64,000 bases of DNA, taken from contig FOHD01000001.1 in NCBI GenBank assembly GCA_900111695.1, positions 248,001 through 312,000 on the forward strand, in the 5' to 3' direction. Each line of letters starts with the position of its first letter. Position 1 is the stretch's first letter. This document shows, one piece after another, positions 38,482 to 46,659 of this stretch. Made by a program: the position numbers and the translations under genes. The notes under the pieces are model-generated. The model was not told the origin of the DNA. It did not search any database and saw only the letters and a list, made by a program, of their open reading frames with translations. Source of the stretch: Olsenella sp. KH3B4. Its GTDB lineage: Bacteria > Actinomycetota > Coriobacteriia > Coriobacteriales > Atopobiaceae.

Positions 38482-38508
38482 GACAAAGGGACAGTCCCTT
38501 TGTCTCAC
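38478..38508. repeat. Repeat family A palindrome, copy 3
   Basis: A perfect 31-base palindrome with arms GTGAGACAAAGGGAC and complement around a central A. It carries the stop codons of both converging genes: thrB (38479-38481) on plus and the histidine kinase (38505-38507) on minus. Confidence 0.92.
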
Positions 38509-39908
38509 GGGAACGTCACGGTGATCTGGGTGCCCTTGCCTAGCTCGCTCTTGAGGTCAATCGTCGCGTCGTGGAAGGCAGCGGCGTGCTTCACGATGGC
38601 AAGCCCCAGGCCGGTACCGCCCCGCTCCCGGCTGCGGCCCTTGTCCACGCGATAGAAGCGCTCGAAGACTTTGGCCTGGTCCTCCTCGGGAATGCCTATG
38701 CCCGTATCACTCACGCGAACGCAGGGCTTACCATCCTGCGGCAGCACCCACACAAAGACGCTGCCGCCCTTGCGGTTGTAGCGAATGGCATTGGAGACGA
38801 GGTTGCCAACCAGCTCGTCAAGCAGGCGCGCGTTGCCCCTAATGGTAGTCGAGACGCCATCGAGCTTGAGCCTCACGCCGGCCTCGCGGGCACGCTGCTC
38901 GTAGCGCTGGCATACGTCAGTGGCAACGGAGAGCAGGTCGATGGGCTCAACGCTCCCAAAGAGCTGCCTGTCCCGGGTTCGTTCCGTCTCGTCGAGCTTC
39001 GAGAGCGTAAGGATGTCGCTCACCAGGGCAGAGAGGCGCTGGGCGTCGTCGTAGATGCGGCCCGCGAAGTTGGGAATGTCCTCGGGACGCACAATGCCGT
39101 CACGGATAAGCTCGGAGGCGCCAGAGATCGCAGCAATGGGGGTCTTGAGCTCGTGCGTCACATTTGCGGTGAACTCCCGGCGCATGTCATCGGCGCTCTG
39201 GACCTGGTCCATGCGCTCGACAAGGTCGTGGTGCTGCTCGTTCAGACGAGAAACCAGAGGCTCCAGCTCCACGTAGGGAGCCTTCGCGTCATCGGACTCC
39301 GGGTCAATCTCCAGGATGGGCTTTACCAGCCGACTTGCTATGACACGGGAGACAAACCACGCGACAACCACCAGGCACGCCACCACGATCGCAATAAGCA
39401 CCAGGTCCTGACCCACGATGCGACCCACGCTGGAACGGTCAAGCCCCAGACGCACGACATCGCCGGTGGGAAGGCGCCGCGCATGGTAGAGGCTCACGTA
39501 TCCCAGGGTGTCAGAGTCCCTGTCGGACTCACCCTCGCCGGTCTGGTATGCCTCGGAGATCTCGGGCCGGTCCGCATGGTTCTCGAGCGAGGCGGCATCG
39601 ACCTGGGAATCATAGAGCACCGAACCGTCGGGAGCAACGAGCGTCACTCTCTCCTCGCCAAAGTCCATGGACGAGAGCGCGTCAATCTCCCCTGCCGAAC
39701 TACCCGCATCATCGACAGCTGTGGCAACCACCGCGCACTCGCGCGAGAGCATGCCCCTCGCGTCATCAAGCGTCGCGGACTGGTAGAACACAGAGAGTGC
39801 CACGAGCACCGCGAGGGCAACCACAGAGCACGAGACCGCAAACGAAACGAAGACGCCCCTTCTCAGTGACCGCTGCCCTTGCGCGGTGCCAAAGCCCTTC
39901 TCACCCAC
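38505..39908 (-). CDS. phoR: PhoR-type sensor histidine kinase
   Basis: A 467-residue membrane kinase: one transmembrane helix near residues 20-42, an extracytoplasmic sensor region, a second helix near 170-190, then the dimerisation domain with the phosphorylated His in [15 protein letters not shown], and the HATPase domain ([31 protein letters not shown]). It follows the response regulator by nine bases and closes the pst-pho cluster, so it most likely senses phosphate status. The start is a GTG. Confidence 0.9.
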   Translation of the reverse strand: MGEKGFGTAQGQRSLRRGVFVSFAVSCSVVALAVLVALSVFYQSATLDDARGMLSRECAVVATAVDDAGSSAGEIDALSSMDFGEERVTLVAPDGSVLYDSQVDAASLENHADRPEISEAYQTGEGESDRDSDTLGYVSLYHARRLPTGDVVRLGLDRSSVGRIVGQDLVLIAIVVACLVVVAWFVSRVIASRLVKPILEIDPESDDAKAPYVELEPLVSRLNEQHHDLVERMDQVQSADDMRREFTANVTHELKTPIAAISGASELIRDGIVRPEDIPNFAGRIYDDAQRLSALVSDILTLSKLDETERTRDRQLFGSVEPIDLLSVATDVCQRYEQRAREAGVRLKLDGVSTTIRGNARLLDELVGNLVSNAIRYNRKGGSVFVWVLPQDGKPCVRVSDTGIGIPEEDQAKVFERFYRVDKGRSRERGGTGLGLAIVKHAAAFHDATIDLKSELGKGTQITVTFP

Positions 39909-39917
39909 GCGCGTCGC

Positions 39918-40625
39918 CTACCCGCGCATGCGGTAGCCAACGCCGCGAACGGTCTCGATGAGGTCCGAAGAGTCACCGAGCTTGGCACGAATCTGCTGCA
40001 CGTGGACGTCAACCGTACGCGAACCCCCGTCAAAGTCCCAGCCCCAGACGCGCTGGAGCAGCGTCTCACGAGAGAAGACGACACCGGGGCTTCTCATGAG
40101 GAACTCGAGCAGGTCAAACTCGCGCATGGTGAGTGAGAGGGGCTTTCCGTCGATGGTCGCCTCGCGACGGTCCGGCCACAGGGTGAGGTTCTCGACGGAG
40201 AGTGCCTTGCGCTCGGGCATGTCCGAGGCACGGCCCGCGCGCCTGAGCAGCGCGCGCGTGCGACTCACGAGCTCCATCATGCCAAAGGGCTTGGAGAGGT
40301 AGTCGTCGGCGCCGCCGTCGAGAGCCCGCACCTTGTCGAGCTCCGAGTCCTTGGCGGTGAGCATCATCACGGGAACGCGGGAGAGCCCGGGCGTATGGCG
40401 CACGCGAGCCAGGATGTCGAGGCCATCGGCATCGGGAAGCATGATGTCGAGAAGAACGACGTCTGGCCTCCTCTCGGCGCACATGCGCCTGAATTCCGCA
40501 TCATCGCTACAGCCGAAGGCGTCAAGGCCTGCTTGGCGCAAAGCATAAATTGTGAGTTCGCGAATGTTCTTATCGTCCTCGACGTAGTACACCACGCCCG
40601 AGACCGGTGCCGCCTTCTCTGGCAT
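39918..40625 (-). CDS. phoB: PhoB-type response regulator
   Basis: A 235-residue OmpR/PhoB regulator. The receiver domain has the acidic pair EDD near the N-terminus, the phospho-acceptor Asp in VVLLDIMLPD and the conserved Lys in LSKPF. The winged-helix domain contains FDLLEFLMRSPGVVFSRETLLQRVWG and ends in RGVGYRM. The ATG at 40625 is chosen; an upstream TTG 11 codons earlier is possible but has no ribosome site. Placed between phoU and phoR, it should control the pst genes. Confidence 0.9.
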   Translation of the reverse strand: MPEKAAPVSGVVYYVEDDKNIRELTIYALRQAGLDAFGCSDDAEFRRMCAERRPDVVLLDIMLPDADGLDILARVRHTPGLSRVPVMMLTAKDSELDKVRALDGGADDYLSKPFGMMELVSRTRALLRRAGRASDMPERKALSVENLTLWPDRREATIDGKPLSLTMREFDLLEFLMRSPGVVFSRETLLQRVWGWDFDGGSRTVDVHVQQIRAKLGDSSDLIETVRGVGYRMRG

Positions 40626-40667
40626 CGTCTTAATCCGTCCCTTCTCTTGTTCCTTCAAACAACGAGT

Positions 40668-41357
40668 TTAGTCGTCGGTCGGGATGGGGTCGACGCCCTT
40701 CTCGGTCACGTGCTCGCCAGTCACGCGGAAGATGGCCCACGAGGCAATGCGCTTGGCAAGGTCGCCAATGCGCTCGAAGTACTTGGCAACCATGAGCACC
40801 TCGGGCAGGTAGCGGGCAGAGGACTTGCCCTCGCGAATCTGCTGCACGAGCTTATCCGTCACGTCACCGTAGATGATGTTCACCTCGGCGTCCTGCTGGA
40901 TGACCTCCTGCGCAGCGTTGACATCTGAGTTGCAGAAGGCGTTCACGGCCTTCTCGACCATCTTCGCCGTCGCCTCGGCCATCTCGGTGAACTCGTCGGT
41001 GAACTTGGACGTGGCCTTCTCGGGCACCTCCGCTGCCAGGAAGCTCGCGTCGCGGGTCATTCCGTCGATGTGAGAAAGGTCGGAGACGATTCTGAAGGAT
41101 CCGGTGACAAAGCGCATGTCGTCGCCAATGAGGGGCTGCTGCAGGAGCAGGACGTCGAGGCACGAGGACTCGATCGAGTTGCGCAGGCGATCCTCCGCCT
41201 TGCGGCCGCGCACGAGACCCTCCTGCGCGCCCTTGTCGCCAGTGGCCGCAAGGCCGGTCGCGCGAATGTCCGCCGAGCACTTGTCCCTAAAGCGGACGAG
41301 AAGGTCCTCGATGTCTTTGAGCTGTGAGGTGAGCTTGGAGCGAGTCTGGATGGTCAT
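40668..41357 (-). CDS. phoU: Phosphate signalling protein PhoU
   Basis: A 229-residue all-helical protein with two PhoU repeats (metal-binding E/D-rich helices such as AEDRLRNSIESS and YFERIGDLAKRIA). PhoU links PstB activity to PhoR and keeps the regulon off when phosphate is ample. It overlaps the end of the second pstB gene. Confidence 0.94.
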   Translation of the reverse strand: MTIQTRSKLTSQLKDIEDLLVRFRDKCSADIRATGLAATGDKGAQEGLVRGRKAEDRLRNSIESSCLDVLLLQQPLIGDDMRFVTGSFRIVSDLSHIDGMTRDASFLAAEVPEKATSKFTDEFTEMAEATAKMVEKAVNAFCNSDVNAAQEVIQQDAEVNIIYGDVTDKLVQQIREGKSSARYLPEVLMVAKYFERIGDLAKRIASWAIFRVTGEHVTEKGVDPIPTDD

Positions 41358-42163
41358 TAGCTAAACCTCCCTGAGAGGTATTCCTGGGTACGGGTCTCGC
41401 GCGGGTTCGAGAAGAGCTCTGCCGTAGGAGCCTCCTCAATGAGCTGTCCGAGGTAGAAGAAGGCGGTCTTGTCGGCCACGCGCGTTGCCTGCTGCATGTT
41501 GTGGGTAACCACGACGACGGTATGGTCACGCGAGAGCTCGACCATGAGCTCCTCCACCATCGAGGTTGAGATGGGGTCGAGGGCACTCGTGGGCTCGTCC
41601 ATGAGGAGGACGTCGGGGCTCGTCGCCAGGGCGCGTGCGATGCAGAGGCGCTGCTGCTGGCCGCCGGAAAGGCCAAGTCCACTCTGGTTGAGCTTGTCCT
41701 TGACCTCATCCCAGAGGGCGGCGCGAGTGAGGCAGCGCTCCACGATCTGGTCAGCCTCGTCGCGCGAGAGACGCTTCATGCGCGCGGGACCGTACAGGAT
41801 GTTCTCGCGGATGCTCATGGGGAACGGGTTGGGGTGCTGGAACACCATGCCCACATGCACGCGAAGCGCGTTGGGGTCGGTCTTGAATATGTCGGTGCCC
41901 TTGAACTCGACCAGGCCCTCGGTGCGGACGCCCTCGACAAAGTCGCACATGCGGTTGAACGTGCGCAGGAGCGTCGACTTGCCACAGCCCGAAGGCCCAA
42001 TGAAGGCCGTAGCTCGGTGCTCGGGGATATCCAGCGAGACGTCCTTGAGCGCCTGGAAGTCTGTGTACCAGAGGTTGAAGTGCTTCACGGAGATGACGGG
42101 AGAGACGTCCGCCACGCTCCTGTGCTCCGTTTGCGTGAACTCTTTCTCCATCATCAGCTCCAT
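41357..42163 (-). CDS. pstB: Phosphate ABC transporter ATP-binding protein (second copy)
   Basis: A 268-residue ATPase: Walker [42 protein letters not shown] and a histidine switch in VTHNMQQA, which are PstB hallmarks. It is the second of two adjacent pstB genes. The first ATG shares TAATG with the stop of the upstream pstB; GGAG before an internal ATG makes starts at 42154 or 42151 possible. Confidence 0.92.
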   Translation of the reverse strand: MELMMEKEFTQTEHRSVADVSPVISVKHFNLWYTDFQALKDVSLDIPEHRATAFIGPSGCGKSTLLRTFNRMCDFVEGVRTEGLVEFKGTDIFKTDPNALRVHVGMVFQHPNPFPMSIRENILYGPARMKRLSRDEADQIVERCLTRAALWDEVKDKLNQSGLGLSGGQQQRLCIARALATSPDVLLMDEPTSALDPISTSMVEELMVELSRDHTVVVVTHNMQQATRVADKTAFFYLGQLIEEAPTAELFSNPRETRTQEYLSGRFS

Positions 42164-42966
42164 TAACCAAAGCGTCCGGACAGGTAGTCGGCAAGCCGCT
42201 GGTCATTGGGTGACGAGAAGATCTGCTTGGTCGTCCCCGTCTCGACCATGGTGCCAACATAGAAGAACGCGGTGCGGTCTGAGACGCGGGTGGCTTGCTC
42301 CATGTTGTGCGTCACGATGATGCAGCAGATGCCCGAGAAGGCGATGGACCTGATTGTCTCCTCGATGGAGTACGTGGAGATGGGGTCGAGTGCCGAGCAC
42401 GGCTCGTCGAAGAGCACAACGTCCGGCTTCATGGCAAGCGTGCGCGCGATGCAGAGACGCTGCTGCTGGCCGCCAGAAAGGCCAAAGCCGCTCTGGTCCA
42501 GCTTGTCCTTCACCTCATCCCAAAGGGCAGCCTGGCGCAGGGAGGTCTCCACCAGCTCGTCGCCCTCCGCACGATTCTTGATGCGGCCGTGCCGCTTGGG
42601 CGCGAAGAGGATGTTCTCGCGAATGGACTTCCGGAATGGCGTGGGCTGCTGGAACACCATGCCAATGGACTTGCGCAGTTCGAAGAGGTTCTCCTCGGGG
42701 GTGTTCACATCATGGTCGTGGTAGTTGATCTCGCCCTCCACCACGCAGCGCGGGATCTCGCGGTTCATGAGGTTGAGGCAGCGCAGGTAGGTAGACTTGC
42801 CGCAACCCGAGGGGCCGATAAGGGCGGTCACCTGGCCAGCGTCAAAGGAGAGCGACGTTGGGTGCAGTGCCTCGTGCGTGTAGTCGTACTTGACCGTAAC
42901 GTTCTTAGTGTAGAGGAGGGCGCTACCCTCGCCCGGAGTGGGTGTCATTGTCTCGTCCTCCGTCAT
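42163..42966 (-). CDS. pstB: Phosphate ABC transporter ATP-binding protein (first copy)
   Basis: A 267-residue PstB with Walker [42 protein letters not shown] and VTHNMEQA. It is clearly different from the neighbouring copy (Cys instead of Thr in DEP(T/C)SALD, longer insert [13 protein letters not shown]), so the two may form a heterodimer or replace each other. The ATG start overlaps the pstA stop (ATGA). Confidence 0.93.
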   Translation of the reverse strand: MTEDETMTPTPGEGSALLYTKNVTVKYDYTHEALHPTSLSFDAGQVTALIGPSGCGKSTYLRCLNLMNREIPRCVVEGEINYHDHDVNTPEENLFELRKSIGMVFQQPTPFRKSIRENILFAPKRHGRIKNRAEGDELVETSLRQAALWDEVKDKLDQSGFGLSGGQQQRLCIARTLAMKPDVVLFDEPCSALDPISTYSIEETIRSIAFSGICCIIVTHNMEQATRVSDRTAFFYVGTMVETGTTKQIFSSPNDQRLADYLSGRFG

Positions 42967-43910
42967 TCGCTCGTCATCTTCTTGGCAAGCGCCTTGCCCA
43001 GGACGCGAGCGAGGATGTTGAAGAGCAGCACGCAGATGATAAGGACGGCTGCGGTGCCCCACACGATCTCGTCGTTGCCGGGGGTGGGCTCCATCTTGAG
43101 CTTCCAGATGTGGACGGCCAGCGTCTCCGCGGGCCTGAAGATGTTCCAGGGGTTGCGCGGGCTCGAGAGGTTGGCGCTCGCAAAGTTGATGTTCACAGCG
43201 GCCGAGCCGGAGGTGAAGATCAGGGCGGCCGCCTCGCCAAACACGCGGCCGGCGGAGATAACGATGCCCGTCACGATGGCCGGCATGGCTGCCGGCAGCA
43301 GTACGTGGCGCGTGGTCTCCCAGCGGGTGAGGCCCATGGCAAGGGCGGCGTCACGCTGGGAACGCGGGACGTCCTGGAGCGCCTGCTGGATCACGCGGAC
43401 AAGGATGGGGATGTTGAACATGGTAAGGGCCATGGCTCCCGCGAGGATGGAGATGCCCCAGCCGAGCGTCACCACAAAGAAGAGCGAGCCAAACATGCCA
43501 ACGACGATCGAGGGAAGGCTCGAGAGCGTCTCGATTGCGGTGCTCGCCGCCTTGGTGACCCAGTTGTCGGGCGCGTACTCCACGAGGAAGATGGCTCCGC
43601 CCAGCGAGATGGGCACGCTGATGAGCAGCGTGATGACGAGCATGTAGAACGAGTCGAAGATCTCGGAGGAGATGCCGGGGTTCTCGTCCGCAAGGGGTGA
43701 TGTGGTGAGGAAGCCCGGTGACAGGGCCTTTCCGAGTCCCTTGAAGAGGATGAAGCCCACGAGCGAGGCGAGCAGCAGAAGAACGAAGGCAACGATGACG
43801 GTGAGGATGCCCGTCGCAACGCGGTCTTGCCGACCGATCTTCTTGACGTGCTCGTCGAGGTCGACGCCCAGGTCATTCCCGGCTCGTTTCGCAGAGGTCT
43901 CGCTAGCCAC
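42963..43910 (-). CDS. pstA: Phosphate ABC transporter permease PstA
   Basis: A 315-residue permease with about six hydrophobic segments; LPSIVVGMFG and QQALQDVPRSQRDAALAMGLTRWETT (EAA loop) are PstA features. The GTG start lies inside the end of pstC, a short overlap that favours coupling. Confidence 0.92.
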   Translation of the reverse strand: MASETSAKRAGNDLGVDLDEHVKKIGRQDRVATGILTVIVAFVLLLLASLVGFILFKGLGKALSPGFLTTSPLADENPGISSEIFDSFYMLVITLLISVPISLGGAIFLVEYAPDNWVTKAASTAIETLSSLPSIVVGMFGSLFFVVTLGWGISILAGAMALTMFNIPILVRVIQQALQDVPRSQRDAALAMGLTRWETTRHVLLPAAMPAIVTGIVISAGRVFGEAAALIFTSGSAAVNINFASANLSSPRNPWNIFRPAETLAVHIWKLKMEPTPGNDEIVWGTAAVLIICVLLFNILARVLGKALAKKMTSE

Positions 43911-44805
43911 GGTTCTTCGCCCCCTTTGCACCAATCAGGTGAATGATGAGGATGAACAGCAGGGACATGGCCATGAGGAGAAGTCCCAGCGCCCAGAGGG
44001 CGTGATACTGCACGGAGCCCGTGGTGGCGTTCGAGAAGCCCGAGGTGAGGGCCGTCGTGAGCGTTGCCGCGGGAGAAAGGAGACCGGCAGGCATGACCTT
44101 CTCGACGCCACCAATGACCATCTGCACGGCGAGCGCCTCGCCAAAGGCACGGGTCATGCCGAGGATGACCGCTGTCATGAGCGAGGGCATGGCGCTCTTG
44201 AGGACAACGTGCCAGACCGTCTGCCAGCGCGTGCAGCCGAGGGCATACGAGCCTTCGCGGTACTCCCGCGGAACGGCAGCGAGCCCGTCGATGGAGAGCG
44301 TCGTGACCGTGGGGAGAATCATCACGGCGAGCACGATACCGCCCGAGAGGATACCCGCGCCGGTTCCCGCGGCGTCACCAAAGATGGCACGCATGGCGGC
44401 GTTGACCACCGTAAGGCCGATGAGGCCGTACACGACCGAGGGGATGCCCATCAGGAGCTCGACGAGCGGCTGGAAGATGCGACGCCCAAAGCCCGGCTGG
44501 ACCTCCACGACGAAGATGGCGCTGCCGAGGGCTATGGGGAGCGTGAAGAGCGTTGCCAAGAGCATGACGCCGAACGATGTCACGATGAGCGGAAGCGCAC
44601 CGTAGACACCATCCGAGGGAACCCAGCTCGTCCCCGTGAGGAACGAGAAGAAGTTGATGCCATCCACGAAGAAGGCGGAGAGTCCCTGCTGCGCGACCAT
44701 AAAGATGAGCGTGACCACGACGAGAGCGACGAAGAGCACGCACGCGCCCGTGAGAGTGAGTCCCACCCCCTCGAGCTGCTTCTTTGGCATGAGACGTTTT
44801 GCCAT
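43903..44805 (-). CDS. pstC: Phosphate ABC transporter permease PstC
   Basis: A 300-residue permease with about six membrane helices. LLMGIPSVVYGLIGL and AVPREYREGSYALGCTRWQTVWHVVL (EAA loop) identify PstC. It forms the membrane channel with PstA. It is separated from pstS by 75 bases that hold a hairpin. Confidence 0.93.
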   Translation of the reverse strand: MAKRLMPKKQLEGVGLTLTGACVLFVALVVVTLIFMVAQQGLSAFFVDGINFFSFLTGTSWVPSDGVYGALPLIVTSFGVMLLATLFTLPIALGSAIFVVEVQPGFGRRIFQPLVELLMGIPSVVYGLIGLTVVNAAMRAIFGDAAGTGAGILSGGIVLAVMILPTVTTLSIDGLAAVPREYREGSYALGCTRWQTVWHVVLKSAMPSLMTAVILGMTRAFGEALAVQMVIGGVEKVMPAGLLSPAATLTTALTSGFSNATTGSVQYHALWALGLLLMAMSLLFILIIHLIGAKGAKNRG

Positions 44806-44830
44806 GAGTTGCCTTTCTACCCGTACAGAT

Positions 44831-44864
44831 AAGGGGCATTCGCACGCAAGCGCGGACGCCCCTT
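44831..44864 (-). promoter_or_regulatory. Intercistronic hairpin between pstS and pstC
   Basis: Arms AAGGGGC and GCCCCTT with a GC-rich loop that can extend the stem. TTATC follows on the minus strand. A partial terminator here would let pstS be made in excess over the membrane subunits. Confidence 0.5.
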
Positions 44865-44880
44865 TGGTTTGGTCTAGAAG

Positions 44881-45816
44881 CTACGCGTTGGTGATGGCGC
44901 CAGAAGCGTCCTTCTTGACCTTCATGTCGCTCGCGGGGATGAAGCCCTGCTCCTCGACCATGCTGCCCTGAACCTCATCGGACATCATGTAGTCGATGAA
45001 GGCCTGGGTGACCTCGTCGGCGTCCTTGGTGTACATGTGCTCGTACGCCCAGATCTTGAAGGTGCCGTTGCACACGTTGTCAGCCGTGGCCTCAACGCCG
45101 TCTACCTTGAGGGCCTTGAACTTGGTGTCGTCGAAGTACGAGAAGGCGAGGTAGGAAATGGCGCCCTCGGTCTGCTGAATCTTCTCGACGACGGTGCCCG
45201 AGGAGTCCTCCTCGGCAACGGGCGCGAAGGAGTCGGGGGCCTTGTCGCCGCCGAGGACCGCGGCCTCGAAGGTGGCGCGGGTGCCGGAGCCAGCCTTGCG
45301 CTCGATGACCTGGATCTTGCCGGCGGTGCCACCGACCTCAGACCAATCGGTGATCTGGCCGGTGAAGATGCCCTTGAGCTGCTCGGTCGTGAGGTCGTCG
45401 ACGTCGACGTTGGAGTTCACGATGGGGCCCATGCCAACAACGCAGACGGTGTTGTCGGTGAGGGCCTGAGCGTCAGAGGCGTCGAGCTTCTCCTCGGCAA
45501 AGACGTCAGAGCGGCCAATCTGCGCCTTGCCGTCACGGACGTCGGAGAGGCCCTGGCCGGAGCCGCCGCCGGTGATGGCGATGGTCACGTCGGGGTTCTC
45601 GTCCTCGAACTTCTTGGCAGCAGCCTCAACCAGCGGCTGGAAGGAGGTGGCGCCAGAGCAGTTCACCGTGCCAGAGAGGGTCTTCGCGCTGGAGTCGGAG
45701 GCGCTGGCGTCGGAGCTGCTCGAGCCACCGCAGCCCACCAGGCCCAGGCCAGCGAGAGCGACTGCAGTGCCACCTGCAAGCGAGAGGAAAGAACGACGAG
45801 AGAGACTATCGGACAT
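44881..45816 (-). CDS. pstS: Phosphate ABC transporter substrate-binding lipoprotein PstS
   Basis: A 311-residue phosphate-binding protein. The N-terminus has a twin-arginine motif (LSRRSFLSLAGG), a hydrophobic core and the lipobox LVGC. The phosphate-cradling segments SGATSFQPL, GGGSGQGLSDV and AGSGTRATFE are all present. AAGGAG lies four bases before the ATG. First gene of the pst-pho operon. Confidence 0.94.
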   Translation of the reverse strand: MSDSLSRRSFLSLAGGTAVALAGLGLVGCGGSSSSDASASDSSAKTLSGTVNCSGATSFQPLVEAAAKKFEDENPDVTIAITGGGSGQGLSDVRDGKAQIGRSDVFAEEKLDASDAQALTDNTVCVVGMGPIVNSNVDVDDLTTEQLKGIFTGQITDWSEVGGTAGKIQVIERKAGSGTRATFEAAVLGGDKAPDSFAPVAEEDSSGTVVEKIQQTEGAISYLAFSYFDDTKFKALKVDGVEATADNVCNGTFKIWAYEHMYTKDADEVTQAFIDYMMSDEVQGSMVEEQGFIPASDMKVKKDASGAITNA

Positions 45817-46091
45817 GCTTCTCCTTCCAGAGGGTGTGACCACGCCGTCCCATTCCCCCGGCGGGTCTTTACACCATGCATGCTATGGGTTGGGAAGTCT
45901 CTCCCCTACCTCGGCGGAAAGGCATTACGACGCCCTGACCGCACATTACGTTACCCTTACATTTCTCCTGAGCAATTGTAAGCTCACGATATAACCGCAG
46001 GTAATAGACCTCATTCTTTGTAAGGCTCGGTGAAAGTCCCCGTCTGTTCCTGTTGTGTACGCACGGATACGCGCCTGATTGTGGTCATTTG

Positions 46092-46151
46092 TTAAGTACC
46101 TTGACGCTTGTTCGCTAAGTACCTAATGTTTTTTCTCGCAACATAGTACTT
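46092..46151. promoter_or_regulatory. AAGTAC boxes around the MarR promoter
   Basis: TTAAGTACC (46092-46100) and CTAAGTACC (46115-46123) are direct repeats 23 bases apart, about two helical turns; an inverted GTACTT follows at 46146-46151. They overlap or flank the promoter, as expected for autoregulation by the MarR protein downstream. Confidence 0.5.
46101..46129 (+). promoter_or_regulatory. Promoter of marR-ABC exporter operon
   Basis: -35 TTGACG (46101-46106), a 17-base spacer, -10 TAATGT (46124-46129). Confidence 0.7.
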
Positions 46152-46245
46152 GTAGATGTGAGGAGAAATCATTACGCAAGAGATTCAGCAAATCGGAAGG
46201 TGCCGCCCCCCAAAGGAGCACAGCGCCTCCAAGGAGGCGCGCATC

Positions 46246-46659
46246 ATGAGGGACCTTGGCTACTTTGGCCACTTCCTTCACCTTCACGCAGGGGGCCGCA
46301 GCGGAAAGCAGCACATGCTCGAGCGAATCTTGGACGAGGGGGGCATCGTGGGCCAACGCGAGCTGCAGGACACCGTCCCCATAAGCTCAGCCGCCCTTTC
46401 TGAGGTTCTCGCAAAGCTCGAGTCAGAGGGTCTCGTCACACGTACGCGGTCCCAGAGCGACAAGCGTCAACTTGACGTCTCCCTCACGCAAGCCGGCCAG
46501 GCAGAGGCCAAGGTATGTGCCGAGAAGCGCGCAAGATTCGAGGAGGAAGCCTTCTCGGTCCTCTCCGAGGAAGAGAGGACGCAGCTCCTTGAGGTCCTTG
46601 ACCGGCTCATGGGGCACTGGCAGAAAATCGAGGAGAAAGACAGGGCGGTGGAAAAGTGA
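46246..46659 (+). CDS. MarR-family transcriptional regulator
   Basis: A winged-helix regulator (137 residues from this ATG). GGRSGKQHMLERILDEGGIVGQRELQDTVPISSAALSEVLAKLESEGLVTRTRS contains the recognition helix and wing, and DKRQLDVSLTQAGQAEA completes the MarR pattern. AAGGAGG lies eight bases before the ATG, inside an 18-base palindrome (GCGCCTCC and complement). The same frame stays open upstream with protein-like sequence (EIQQIGRCRPPKEHSASKEARI) back to an ATT codon at 46171 that has its own GAGGAG, so the true start may be that rare codon. The stop overlaps the ABC transporter start (GTGA). Likely represses this operon. Confidence 0.85.
   Translation: MRDLGYFGHFLHLHAGGRSGKQHMLERILDEGGIVGQRELQDTVPISSAALSEVLAKLESEGLVTRTRSQSDKRQLDVSLTQAGQAEAKVCAEKRARFEEEAFSVLSEEERTQLLEVLDRLMGHWQKIEEKDRAVEK

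Larger units (their letters stand above)
45817..46170. other. Divergent intergenic region, pstS and MarR
   Basis: No gene in this 350-base stretch. On the pstS side (45950-46025) there are several TTAC-type half sites (TTACCT, TTATAT, TTACAA, GTAAGGGTAAC) that could be a phosphate-regulator box, but the spacing is irregular and I cannot define one. On the MarR side lie a strong promoter and repeated AAGTACC boxes. Confidence 0.5.

Noticed and set aside
45950..46030. A defined PHO box upstream of pstS
   Set aside because: TTAC-type half-sites are present, but their spacing is irregular and does not fit known PhoB/PhoP direct repeats well enough to annotate.
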